Assembly (NCBI RefSeq): GCF_002078015.1
Contig: NZ_LWBP01000206.1
Coordinates: 1 to 64,000 of the forward strand
Source: Niastella populi
GTDB lineage: Bacteria > Bacteroidota > Bacteroidia > Chitinophagales > Chitinophagaceae
Length of the DNA stretch: 64,000 bases
Direction: 5' to 3'
Each line of letters begins with the position of its first letter. The first letter of the stretch is position 1. Shown in pieces: positions 36,374 through 43,714 of the stretch. The notes beneath the pieces are model-generated. The model was not told the DNA's origin, ran no database searches, and worked only from the letters and a program-made list of their open reading frames with translations. The position numbers were made by a program, and so were the translations under genes.

Positions 36374-36424
36374 GAGAACTACGAACTATGAATTATGAAC
36401 TGTGAACTGTGAACTGTGAACTAG
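36374..36424. repeat. GAACTGTGAACT tandem repeat touching the moeA stop codon
   Basis: Units GAACTACGAACTATGAATTATGAACTG and GTGAACT repeat with a period of about 7-10 and run into the moeA stop (TAG at 36423-36421). A degenerate ACCGGTTACC tract lies at 36317-36343. The 158-nt gap holds no gene. Confidence 0.65.
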
Positions 36425-37602
36425 GCAATCAAATGAACTTCCACCTCCTCCCCCACTCCATACTCCATTTTTTCCTCGGGCAAAACCAGTAAACAATTGG
36501 CCATGGCAAAGGACCTCAACCGGTACGATTCCTGCGAATCGAGCGGCACAACCGTTTTCCCGTCATAATATCCTTTTAAAAAGAAAGTGAGCGCGGCTGT
36601 TTTTGAGTATGCCCTGCCCAGCGGCGCCAGTACTGTTTTCAGTACCGGTTTCAATTGCATCAGTTGCTCAAGCGCCGGAATAACATACTCATAAAAACAG
36701 GTAAGCACCGACGATGGATTACCCGGCAACCCGAATACCCATTTTTTCCCTTTTCGGCCCACAAACAGCGGTTTTCCCGGCCGTTGCTTTAGTTTATGGA
36801 ACAAGGTAGTAACCCCGCATTCAGCAGCTGCCTGCGGCACAAAATCATAATTACCTACACTTACCCCGCCCGTCAATAACACCACGTCGCTATTGTCGAG
36901 CGCATATTGTAAAGTATCTTTTACCGTTTGGGGATCGTCCTTTGCTTCGAATACCGGCACTTCTTCTATCAGTAACGACTGCAATGCTGCCCGCAACTGG
37001 TACGAATTGCATTCGTATACCTGTCCGTAATGTAATGGCTTGCCGGGCTGTTGCAGTTCGTTGCCGGTTACAATGATACTCATAACCGGTGTGGGATAAA
37101 CCGTTACTTCCGATACACCGGTCGTTGCCAGAAAGCCTATAGCCGCTGGCGTTAGTACATCGCCTTTCAGCAGCGCCATTTCCCCGGCTTTTATTTCAGA
37201 ACCTTTGGGGCGCACATTCAGCCCGGTTTTCAACTGCTCATCGTGAATATGTAACTGCCCGTTGTTCACCTCCGTTTTTTCCTGCATAACGACCGTATCG
37301 GCGCCGGCAGGAACGGGCGCGCCGGTAAAGATGCGCATGGCCTGGTTGCCCTGCAGTGTCGACAGTCCGGGCGCACCGGCGGGCACTTCGCCCTGGATGC
37401 TTAATGTTTTATGCAACTCATAACCGGCAAACGACAAAGCATAACCGTCCATGGCCGATTGATCGAATGCAGGAATATCCGTTTGGGCTGTTACATCGGC
37501 TGCCAGCACGCGGCCTGCCGCCTGTTGTAATGGAATGGTTACCGGCGGCAATGCAGTGGCATTGTCGCGGATCATATTTTTTGCTTCTGTTACAGAAATC
37601 AT
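36421..37602 (-). CDS. moeA: Molybdopterin molybdenumtransferase MoeA
   Basis: 393 residues in the four-domain MoeA layout: FDQSAMDGYAL near residue 45, IFTGAPVPAGADTVVMQE near 90, VTGNELQQPG near 175, LLTGGVSVGNYDFVPQA near 240 and VFGLPGNPSSVLTCF near 290. It inserts molybdate into adenylated molybdopterin. Length is typical. The start is ATG, 10 nt after moaA, so the two are coupled. Downstream comes moaD. Confidence 0.97.
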   Translation of the reverse strand: MISVTEAKNMIRDNATALPPVTIPLQQAAGRVLAADVTAQTDIPAFDQSAMDGYALSFAGYELHKTLSIQGEVPAGAPGLSTLQGNQAMRIFTGAPVPAGADTVVMQEKTEVNNGQLHIHDEQLKTGLNVRPKGSEIKAGEMALLKGDVLTPAAIGFLATTGVSEVTVYPTPVMSIIVTGNELQQPGKPLHYGQVYECNSYQLRAALQSLLIEEVPVFEAKDDPQTVKDTLQYALDNSDVVLLTGGVSVGNYDFVPQAAAECGVTTLFHKLKQRPGKPLFVGRKGKKWVFGLPGNPSSVLTCFYEYVIPALEQLMQLKPVLKTVLAPLGRAYSKTAALTFFLKGYYDGKTVVPLDSQESYRLRSFAMANCLLVLPEEKMEYGVGEEVEVHLIA

Positions 37603-37612
37603 GTCGCTGGTA

Positions 37613-38593
37613 TTAACCTCCGATGGTGATCATGCTGCGGTTCTGAATAGCACTGGCTTCCAGGTGCTCGAAATCGGTATTGAACTGTCCGCCCAGTTCT
37701 TTCTTCTTGGCATGAATACTCTGGCGGATCAAAGGAATGATGTCGCCCCCGTTTCGTATGGTAGTAAGAAGATCGGTTTCTTCCTGGGAGAAAAGACAAT
37801 TTTTCATTTTGCCGTCAGCGGTCAGTCGCATGCGATTGCAGGTACTGCAAAACGGCGCGCTCATGGTGCTGATAACGGCAAAGGTGCCGGCGTGGCCCGG
37901 TACCAGGTATTTTTTTGCGGTATCGTTCAGCTCACCTTTTAACGGCAGGAACGAATACTCCGCTTCTATGATCTGTAATATTTGCTGCCAGGTGAGCACC
38001 TTGTTGCTCGTCCACCGGTTTCCCTGAAACGGCATGAACTCGATAAAACGCACATGCACCGGCGTGTTTTTTGTCCAGGCAATAAAACTGTTGATCTCCT
38101 GGTCATTGAAATCTTTCATCACCACCACATTCACTTTGGCGCGAATGTCGTTTTCGATCAACAGGTGAATATTATCGTATACCCGTTTGAACTGGTCGCG
38201 GCGGGTGATCAGTTGAAATTTATCGGCCTGCAGCGTATCCAGACTAACATTAAGCGAGGTAATACCGGCCTGTTTTAACGTGGGCAGAAATTCATGCAGG
38301 CGGGCGCCATTGGTAGTTAGCGTTAAGGTAACCGGCAGTTTCGACAGGGCCAGAATAATATCGGCGGCATCTTTACGTACCAGCGGTTCCCCGCCGGTAA
38401 GCCTGATCTTTTTTACGCCCAGGCTCACGAACGTTTTCGCAATAGTCTCTATCTCATGCGCCTGCATCAGTTTTGAGGCGGGCGTAAACTCATACTCCTC
38501 TTCAGGCATACAATAAAAACAGCGAAAATTGCAATTGTCGGTCAGCGAGATCCGCAAATAGTCGTGCACCCTGTTAAACTGATCAATTATCAT
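37613..38593 (-). CDS. moaA: GTP 3',8-cyclase MoaA
   Basis: 326 residues. This radical-SAM enzyme begins molybdenum cofactor synthesis from GTP. The SAM cluster motif is C21-x3-C25-x2-C28 (DNCNFRCFYCMPE). The C-terminal second cluster is in FCSTCNRMRL followed by NCLFS. GGEPLVRKD is the SAM-binding GGEP segment. The protein ends in Gly-Gly as the E. coli enzyme does, which is needed for activity. The start is ATG. Confidence 0.97.
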   Translation of the reverse strand: MIIDQFNRVHDYLRISLTDNCNFRCFYCMPEEEYEFTPASKLMQAHEIETIAKTFVSLGVKKIRLTGGEPLVRKDAADIILALSKLPVTLTLTTNGARLHEFLPTLKQAGITSLNVSLDTLQADKFQLITRRDQFKRVYDNIHLLIENDIRAKVNVVVMKDFNDQEINSFIAWTKNTPVHVRFIEFMPFQGNRWTSNKVLTWQQILQIIEAEYSFLPLKGELNDTAKKYLVPGHAGTFAVISTMSAPFCSTCNRMRLTADGKMKNCLFSQEETDLLTTIRNGGDIIPLIRQSIHAKKKELGGQFNTDFEHLEASAIQNRSMITIGG

Positions 38594-38602
38594 TACCCGT
38601 AA

Positions 38603-38743
38603 AGTTAGTTATTAGTTAACAGGTTAACAAGTTAACAGGTTGACAGGGACCCTCAACTTTGAAAACCTGACAATATTCAGACTTATCTATTTTTAACGGT
38701 TGTATTTTCCTTGTCAACTCGTCAACCGGTCAACTCGTCAACT
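38603..38743. repeat. Inverted repeat arms that overlap the mocA stop codon
   Basis: The left arm (38603-38648: TTAACAGG, TTAACAAG, TTGACAGG units) and right arm (38711-38743: TCAACTCG, TCAACCGG units) are complementary in sense, with 62 nt between. The last four codons and stop of mocA (38741-38730, KLTS-stop) are inside the right arm, so the repeat supplies coding sequence. Confidence 0.7.
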
Positions 38744-39320
38744 TCCTATACTCCCCCTCCGTATCTATATCAAATTCCCCTTCTGGAAAGGGTACCGGAA
38801 CCACTTCGTCGGGGTGCTGCTGTATAATTTTTTTCGCACCCGTGTCGCCCTGCAAATCAAGCAGTTGGGGAAACAGGGATTTATCGAACAGGGCGGGAAT
38901 ACCCAGGGTACCGCCATAGGCACTGGCCACAATGCTTTTGTTGCTTTCCTGCCGCTCATTGATAAGTTCCAACAGCAAAGCGGCCGAAACGAACGGCTGA
39001 TCGCAAACCATAAAGATCACCTGGTCGGGCGATGGCGTGCGATCGAGCAGGGCCTGTAAACCGCACCGGATCGACGAAGCTATCCCCTGCTCCCAGTCGG
39101 GATTGAAAACAACATGCACCTGGGCAGGGTTCAACCCGGCTACCAGTTGATCGGCATTGGCGCCCGTTACCACTACCGGCCGCGTGGTGATGGCCATTGC
39201 CGTTTGCACCGCATGTTGCAACAGTGTTTTACCCTGCCAGGGTAACAATTGCTTTGGCCGTCCCAACCGGGAAGATGCGCCTGCGGCAAGAATTACTATA
39301 TCTGTATGAAAGATGGTCAT
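38730..39320 (-). CDS. mocA: Molybdenum cofactor cytidylyltransferase-like protein
   Basis: About 196 residues from the ATG at 39320. An upstream TTG (39371) would add 17 residues before the nucleotide-binding motif and is less likely. The N-terminal MobA/MocA fold motif VILAAGASSRLGRPKQLLPW is followed by VFNPDWEQGIASSIRCGL and FMVCDQPFVSAALL. The pattern is MocA-like (CTP, for xanthine-oxidase-type enzymes) rather than MobA, which agrees with the neighbouring xdhC and the divergent oxidoreductase. It begins 43 nt after the xdhC stop. Confidence 0.88.
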   Translation of the reverse strand: MTIFHTDIVILAAGASSRLGRPKQLLPWQGKTLLQHAVQTAMAITTRPVVVTGANADQLVAGLNPAQVHVVFNPDWEQGIASSIRCGLQALLDRTPSPDQVIFMVCDQPFVSAALLLELINERQESNKSIVASAYGGTLGIPALFDKSLFPQLLDLQGDTGAKKIIQQHPDEVVPVPFPEGEFDIDTEGEYRKLTS

Positions 39321-39363
39321 TCCTGATGATTTTAATAAGTAACCTGTTACACCTTTAAGCTTT

Positions 39364-40521
39364 TCAACCAACCTTCACTTCCTCAATCTCCTTCTCTACC
39401 CGCGGATGAATGGTATCGGCACTGTTGCGCAATGATTCGCCATTTCTGCCGGCAATAACCGCCTTTATTTCTGCCACCATCGATAGTGCGATCTCTTCGG
39501 CATTTTCGGCGCCAATATTCAATCCTACCGGTCCATATACCATTGCCAGTTGTTCAGGCGTTGGCACTATGCCTTCCGCCTTTAATTCATCGAGCATGCG
39601 CACCAGTTTCTTACGCGGGCCCAGCATACCAATATAGGTAATGCGTTGTGTTAATAACTGGCGGAATATTTTGAGGTCATAATTATAATTATGCGTCATC
39701 AGCACAAAAACGGTTTGCGCATCAACGGCAACCTGTTGCAGTACCTGGTCTGATTTTGCTACCAGCACCTGGCTGGCGGTAGGGAACCGGGCAGGCGTTG
39801 CATACGCAGGCCGTCCATCGGCTACCATTACCCGCCAACCCAGCAAATGCGCCATTTGCGCAACGGGTATGGCGTCGTTTCCCGCTCCGATGATGATGAG
39901 CGAAACAGCCGGTTGTATGAGTTCGATAAATGCCGTGAATTGTTTGCCTTCCGATACATACGTTTTTGTAGCCGACACCTGGTTTATAAAGGCGGTTTTT
40001 GCGTCGGTGGTCAATGCCTGCTGCAATGCATCATTGCTCATACGCGCGGTAACGGTGCCGCCCGGTAATTGAAGTAAGCAGGTGCCCGGCTGTACTTCGC
40101 GCCGGTCGTTCAGCGAAAAAAGCATTACCAGCACGGCATGTTGCCGCTGGCTGTTGATGGTCTTTAATAATCGTATGGGATTATCGGGTTGCGCGGGTAA
40201 TATCGGTTCTATAACAATATGTATAATGCCTTCGCACCCGAGGCCAACACCCAGTTTGGCATCATCTTCATCTGTTGTATCGTAGGTCACCAGCATGGGC
40301 TGCTGCCGCTCCATCACCAGCAATGCTTTACGCAGGGCATCGCCCTCGAGGCAACCGCCGCTGATGGCGCCGGTAAGCTGTCCGTCCTGGGTGATCAACA
40401 TGCGCGCGCCGGGCCGGCGGTAGGAAGAACCCTGTACATGTACCACGGTGGCCAGTGCGGTCTGTTTCCCCTTTTGTTGCGCCTCCTCGAAGGCCTGTAT
40501 AATGGCCTGTATTTCTTTCAT
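39364..40521 (-). CDS. xdhC: XdhC/CoxI-family molybdenum enzyme maturation factor
   Basis: About 385 residues from the ATG at 40521 (an upstream TTG at 40551 is less likely). The N-terminal XdhC/CoxI domain has ATVVHVQGSSYRRPGARMLI and ISGGCLEGDALRKA with the conserved Cys. The C-terminal Rossmann domain has LIIIGAGNDAIPVAQMAHLLGW and YIGMLGPRKK. XdhC binds molybdenum cofactor, protects it, helps add the terminal sulfur and hands it to xanthine-dehydrogenase-type enzymes. It is the first gene of the minus operon and is divergent from its probable client at 40786. Confidence 0.93.
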   Translation of the reverse strand: MKEIQAIIQAFEEAQQKGKQTALATVVHVQGSSYRRPGARMLITQDGQLTGAISGGCLEGDALRKALLVMERQQPMLVTYDTTDEDDAKLGVGLGCEGIIHIVIEPILPAQPDNPIRLLKTINSQRQHAVLVMLFSLNDRREVQPGTCLLQLPGGTVTARMSNDALQQALTTDAKTAFINQVSATKTYVSEGKQFTAFIELIQPAVSLIIIGAGNDAIPVAQMAHLLGWRVMVADGRPAYATPARFPTASQVLVAKSDQVLQQVAVDAQTVFVLMTHNYNYDLKIFRQLLTQRITYIGMLGPRKKLVRMLDELKAEGIVPTPEQLAMVYGPVGLNIGAENAEEIALSMVAEIKAVIAGRNGESLRNSADTIHPRVEKEIEEVKVG

Positions 40522-40785
40522 TTGATAATCAATAATTTTTTCATTTGCCAAACGGAACCCACCATAAAATTTTCATCATTAACAAAAGAAATTGCCCGAA
40601 TTTTTTATGGCTCATTTCAGATGTAATTCTTTTAACACATCTCCACTAAAGTTACAACAGTTGAAACACATAATTTGATGCAAATTCGACCAACGGCGTT
40701 GGGCATATTTTGGTCACTATTAGAATAATTTATCAGGAACCTCTTCCGCACTGTCGTAACTTAAAGGTTCAAATCACTCAATTTT

Positions 40786-41268
40786 ATGGCTTCGTACAAA
40801 CTCAGTATCAACGGAAGTTCTTTTTCCGTAGAAGCTGATCCCAAAATGCCACTGCTATGGGTTCTGCGCGATCTGTTGAATTTAACCGGTACCAAATATG
40901 GCTGCGGTATGTCGCAATGCGGCGCCTGCACCGTGCATTTGAACGGCAATGCCATTCGCTCCTGCACCATGCCTGTTTCGGCCGTAGGCACGCAGAAAAT
41001 AACCACCATTGAAGGGTTGAGCACCGATAATTCGCACACCGTGCAGCAGGCCTGGATCGCTGAACAGGTTCCGCAATGCGGTTATTGCCAAACCGGGCAG
41101 ATCATGTCGGCAGTGGCCCTGCTGAAACGAAATCCCAATCCTACCGACCGCGATATCGACATGGCCATGCAGGGAAATATCTGCCGCTGCGGCACCTATC
41201 CCCGCATTCGTAAAGCCATTCACAAGGCGGCAGCCATGATGAAACAACCGCCGGCTAAAGGTTTTTAG
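40786..41268 (+). CDS. 2Fe-2S subunit of a xanthine-oxidase-family enzyme (IorA-like)
   Basis: 160 residues, a complete small subunit with two iron-sulfur clusters. The plant-ferredoxin-type motif [15 protein letters not shown] is near residue 43. The second helical cluster has [13 protein letters not shown] and [12 protein letters not shown]. It passes electrons from the molybdenum site to an outside acceptor. No FAD subunit is present, as in isoquinoline 1-oxidoreductase-type two-subunit enzymes. The start is ATG. The large subunit begins 63 nt later. Confidence 0.95.
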   Translation: MASYKLSINGSSFSVEADPKMPLLWVLRDLLNLTGTKYGCGMSQCGACTVHLNGNAIRSCTMPVSAVGTQKITTIEGLSTDNSHTVQQAWIAEQVPQCGYCQTGQIMSAVALLKRNPNPTDRDIDMAMQGNICRCGTYPRIRKAIHKAAAMMKQPPAKGF

Positions 41269-41331
41269 TGCCACTGCCATGGCAGCATTGGCGGTACGCC
41301 GAACCTTCTACCTGTTAACTCAAACTTCGTT

Positions 41332-43494
41332 ATGCAACAAAAACATTCCATCGATCGCCGCGCCTTTTTGAAATTAAGCAGTTTCACCGGCGCTGCGCTC
41401 ACCATAGGTTTTTACTTCCCTGCACTGGGCAGGGAAACTGCGGCCATCGTTACCGCTTCCACCGCCGAAAACCTCGGCATTGCACTGAACGCATTTATTT
41501 CTATTGATAAGAACGGAAGCGTATCCATTCTCAACCACCGCTCCGAAATGGGCCAGGGGTCATACCAGGCGGTTCCGCAAATGATTGCCGAAGAACTGGA
41601 AGTTTCGCTCGATCAGGTGTCGATCTCCTTTGCGCCCGGTCACCAGAATAAATACGGCAACCAGATAACCGGCGGCAGTTCAACCGTTCGCGGCGCCTGG
41701 AAACACCTGTTGAGAACCGGCGCCACTGCCCGCGAAATGCTGATTGAAGCGGCTGCCAAAATATGGAGTGTACCGAAAGATGAATGCTATGCGCAAAATG
41801 GCGAGGTCATTCATCGCCCAAGCAACAAAAAACTCGGTTACGGCGAACTGGTAGAAGAAGCTTCGAAGCTTACGCCGCCCAAACAGGTGGTGTTGAAAGA
41901 AAGAAAAAAATACAACCTCATTGGCAAACCATTGCCCCGGCAGGATACGCCTTTAAAGGTCAATGGCAGGGCTGAATTTGGAATGGATAAAAAACTGCCC
42001 GGCATGTTGTATGCCGTGGTAGAACGCAGTCCGCACTTTTTAGGAAAAGTAAAAAGTTATGACGACAGCGCCGTAAAGAAAATGCCCGGCGTTAAACACG
42101 TCATTAAAGTACATATGCCGGTGTTCAACACCGTAAGGGAAGGTATAGCCATCGTTGCCGACAATACCTGGGCCGCCATGCAGGCGCGCAAGGCGCTGAA
42201 AGTAGAATGGGATACTACCGGTTTTGAACACCTCGATACAGCCGCACTGTACAACCGCATGAAAGAAGATCTGAAAAAACCCGGTTTATCACAACGCACC
42301 GGCGGCAATTTCGAGGCAACGTTTGCAAAGGCTTCAAAAAAAGTGGAAGCCGTTTATGAAACGCCATACGAAGCGCATGCCTGTATGGAACCGGTGAATT
42401 GCGTGGCCGATGTAAAAGAGGATAGAGCGGAAATATGGGGGCCAATTCAGGGGCCCGACTGGATCCAGCGCGACCTGGCCGACCGCCTTAAAATACCCAT
42501 TGATAAAATAACGGTTAATATGACTTTTTTAGGCGGCGGTTTTGGCCGGAAAGCCTTTACCGATTACACTACCGAAGCCGCATTAATAAGTAAAGAAATA
42601 AAAGCCCCTGTACAGGTAGTATGGACGCGCGAAGATGATATGACACAGGGGCCTTTTCGCCCCGGCGCCATGTATGAATGCAAAGCCGGGTTGAACAATG
42701 GCCGCATTGCAGCCTTTCAAACAAAAATGGCAGCGCAGAACATGGGCCATCAAAACCCGGGCGCCGATAAAACCAGCTTTAACGACAGCATCACCGAAGG
42801 TTTGCCCGAACCGTATTTAAATTCGATAGATCATTATAGTTTTTCAGATATACCAACCGAATCGCCGATACCTGTAATGTGGTGGCGTTCGGTGTATTCC
42901 TCTACCAATGGTTTTGCCTATGAAAGTTTTATCGATGAACTGGCCGTTGCGGCCGAAAAGGATCCGCTCGATCTCCGGCGCGCACATTTGCGCGATGAAC
43001 GTTACCTCGCCATTATTGACAAGCTGGAAGAAATAACGGGCTGGAAATCGCGCGGCAAAAATTCCGGCTGGGGTGTAGCCATCACCGAATGTTTTAAAAG
43101 CATAGTGGGCGAAGCGGTAAAAGTGTCGAAACAGGCCGATGGTAAATTAAAGATCGACCGCATTGTAGCTGTAATGGATTGCGGCTGGTATGTGAACCCC
43201 GATATCATCAAAGCACAGGTAGAAGGCAGCATCGTAATGGCATTGGGCGCTGCAACAACACATGCAACGAATTTTACCGATGGCAAAGCAGTTGAAACGA
43301 ATTTTCATCAATACCGCATGCCGCGCATAAGCGATGTGCCCGATATGGAAATATATATTATGGAAAACGAAGAGAAACCCGGCGGCGTAGGCGAACCGGG
43401 CTTACCACCATTCGCACCGGCATTATGTAATGCGATCTTCGATCTTACAGGAAAGCGGATACGCAAACTGCCGTTCAATATGAATGAGGTGTAA
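41332..43494 (+). CDS. Molybdopterin-binding subunit of an isoquinoline-oxidoreductase-like enzyme
   Basis: 720 residues. A Tat signal (DRRAFLKLSSFTGAA, twin Arg about residues 9-10) sends the folded complex to the periplasm. The body is an aldehyde-oxidase/xanthine-dehydrogenase molybdopterin subunit: SEMGQGSYQAVPQMIAEEL, GGGFGRKAFTDYTTEAALI, RPGAMYECKAG and, near the end, GGVGEPGLPPFAPALCNAI with the catalytic Glu. The order fits the IorB subfamily, which hydroxylates N-heterocycles or aldehydes. The substrate is unknown. The small subunit would be carried along by the same Tat signal. A terminator follows (43522-43552). Confidence 0.94.
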   Translation: MQQKHSIDRRAFLKLSSFTGAALTIGFYFPALGRETAAIVTASTAENLGIALNAFISIDKNGSVSILNHRSEMGQGSYQAVPQMIAEELEVSLDQVSISFAPGHQNKYGNQITGGSSTVRGAWKHLLRTGATAREMLIEAAAKIWSVPKDECYAQNGEVIHRPSNKKLGYGELVEEASKLTPPKQVVLKERKKYNLIGKPLPRQDTPLKVNGRAEFGMDKKLPGMLYAVVERSPHFLGKVKSYDDSAVKKMPGVKHVIKVHMPVFNTVREGIAIVADNTWAAMQARKALKVEWDTTGFEHLDTAALYNRMKEDLKKPGLSQRTGGNFEATFAKASKKVEAVYETPYEAHACMEPVNCVADVKEDRAEIWGPIQGPDWIQRDLADRLKIPIDKITVNMTFLGGGFGRKAFTDYTTEAALISKEIKAPVQVVWTREDDMTQGPFRPGAMYECKAGLNNGRIAAFQTKMAAQNMGHQNPGADKTSFNDSITEGLPEPYLNSIDHYSFSDIPTESPIPVMWWRSVYSSTNGFAYESFIDELAVAAEKDPLDLRRAHLRDERYLAIIDKLEEITGWKSRGKNSGWGVAITECFKSIVGEAVKVSKQADGKLKIDRIVAVMDCGWYVNPDIIKAQVEGSIVMALGAATTHATNFTDGKAVETNFHQYRMPRISDVPDMEIYIMENEEKPGGVGEPGLPPFAPALCNAIFDLTGKRIRKLPFNMNEV

Positions 43495-43521
43495 GAGCAG
43501 ATGAGAAAATCAAGATCAGGC

Positions 43522-43557
43522 AACCCCGTCACCGGTTTTCCAGAACGGGGTTTATTA
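43522..43557 (+). terminator. Intrinsic terminator of the oxidoreductase operon
   Basis: AACCCCGT and ACGGGGTT pair (43522-43529 with 43545-43552) around a 15-nt loop and are followed by TTATTATT. Stem and loop length equal those of the rseP terminator at 1243-1273, and 9 of 15 loop bases agree. Confidence 0.75.
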
Positions 43558-43619
43558 TTGAGGTTACGCTCTGTGGACTTTACCCGATGCGGGATGCCGG
43601 GAACGAACGTATAGTCAAT

Positions 43620-43647
43620 AAAAAAGGACGGCCAGTAATGACCATCC
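43620..43647 (-). terminator. Intrinsic terminator of the pectate-lyase-like gene
   Basis: On the minus strand GGATGGTCA and TGGCCGTCC pair over 9 bp (two G-U pairs in RNA) with a TTAC loop and a run of six T. It lies about 70 nt after the stop at 43715. Confidence 0.75.
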
Positions 43648-43714
43648 CGTAGTTGCCTAAAAGCGTGAACCATCTATAATGCACAGCATTAAACTAAGTT
43701 CTGGTACGAAGCAA

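Noticed and set aside
34200-36424. CRISPR-like interpretation of the tandem tracts
   Set aside because: Units are 7-10 bp, degenerate and contiguous, with no constant-length spacers and no cas genes in the window.
40522-40785. Promoters for xdhC and the divergent oxidoreductase
   Set aside because: The divergent gap must contain them, but no TTTG/TAnnTTTG pair with acceptable spacing could be found on either strand.
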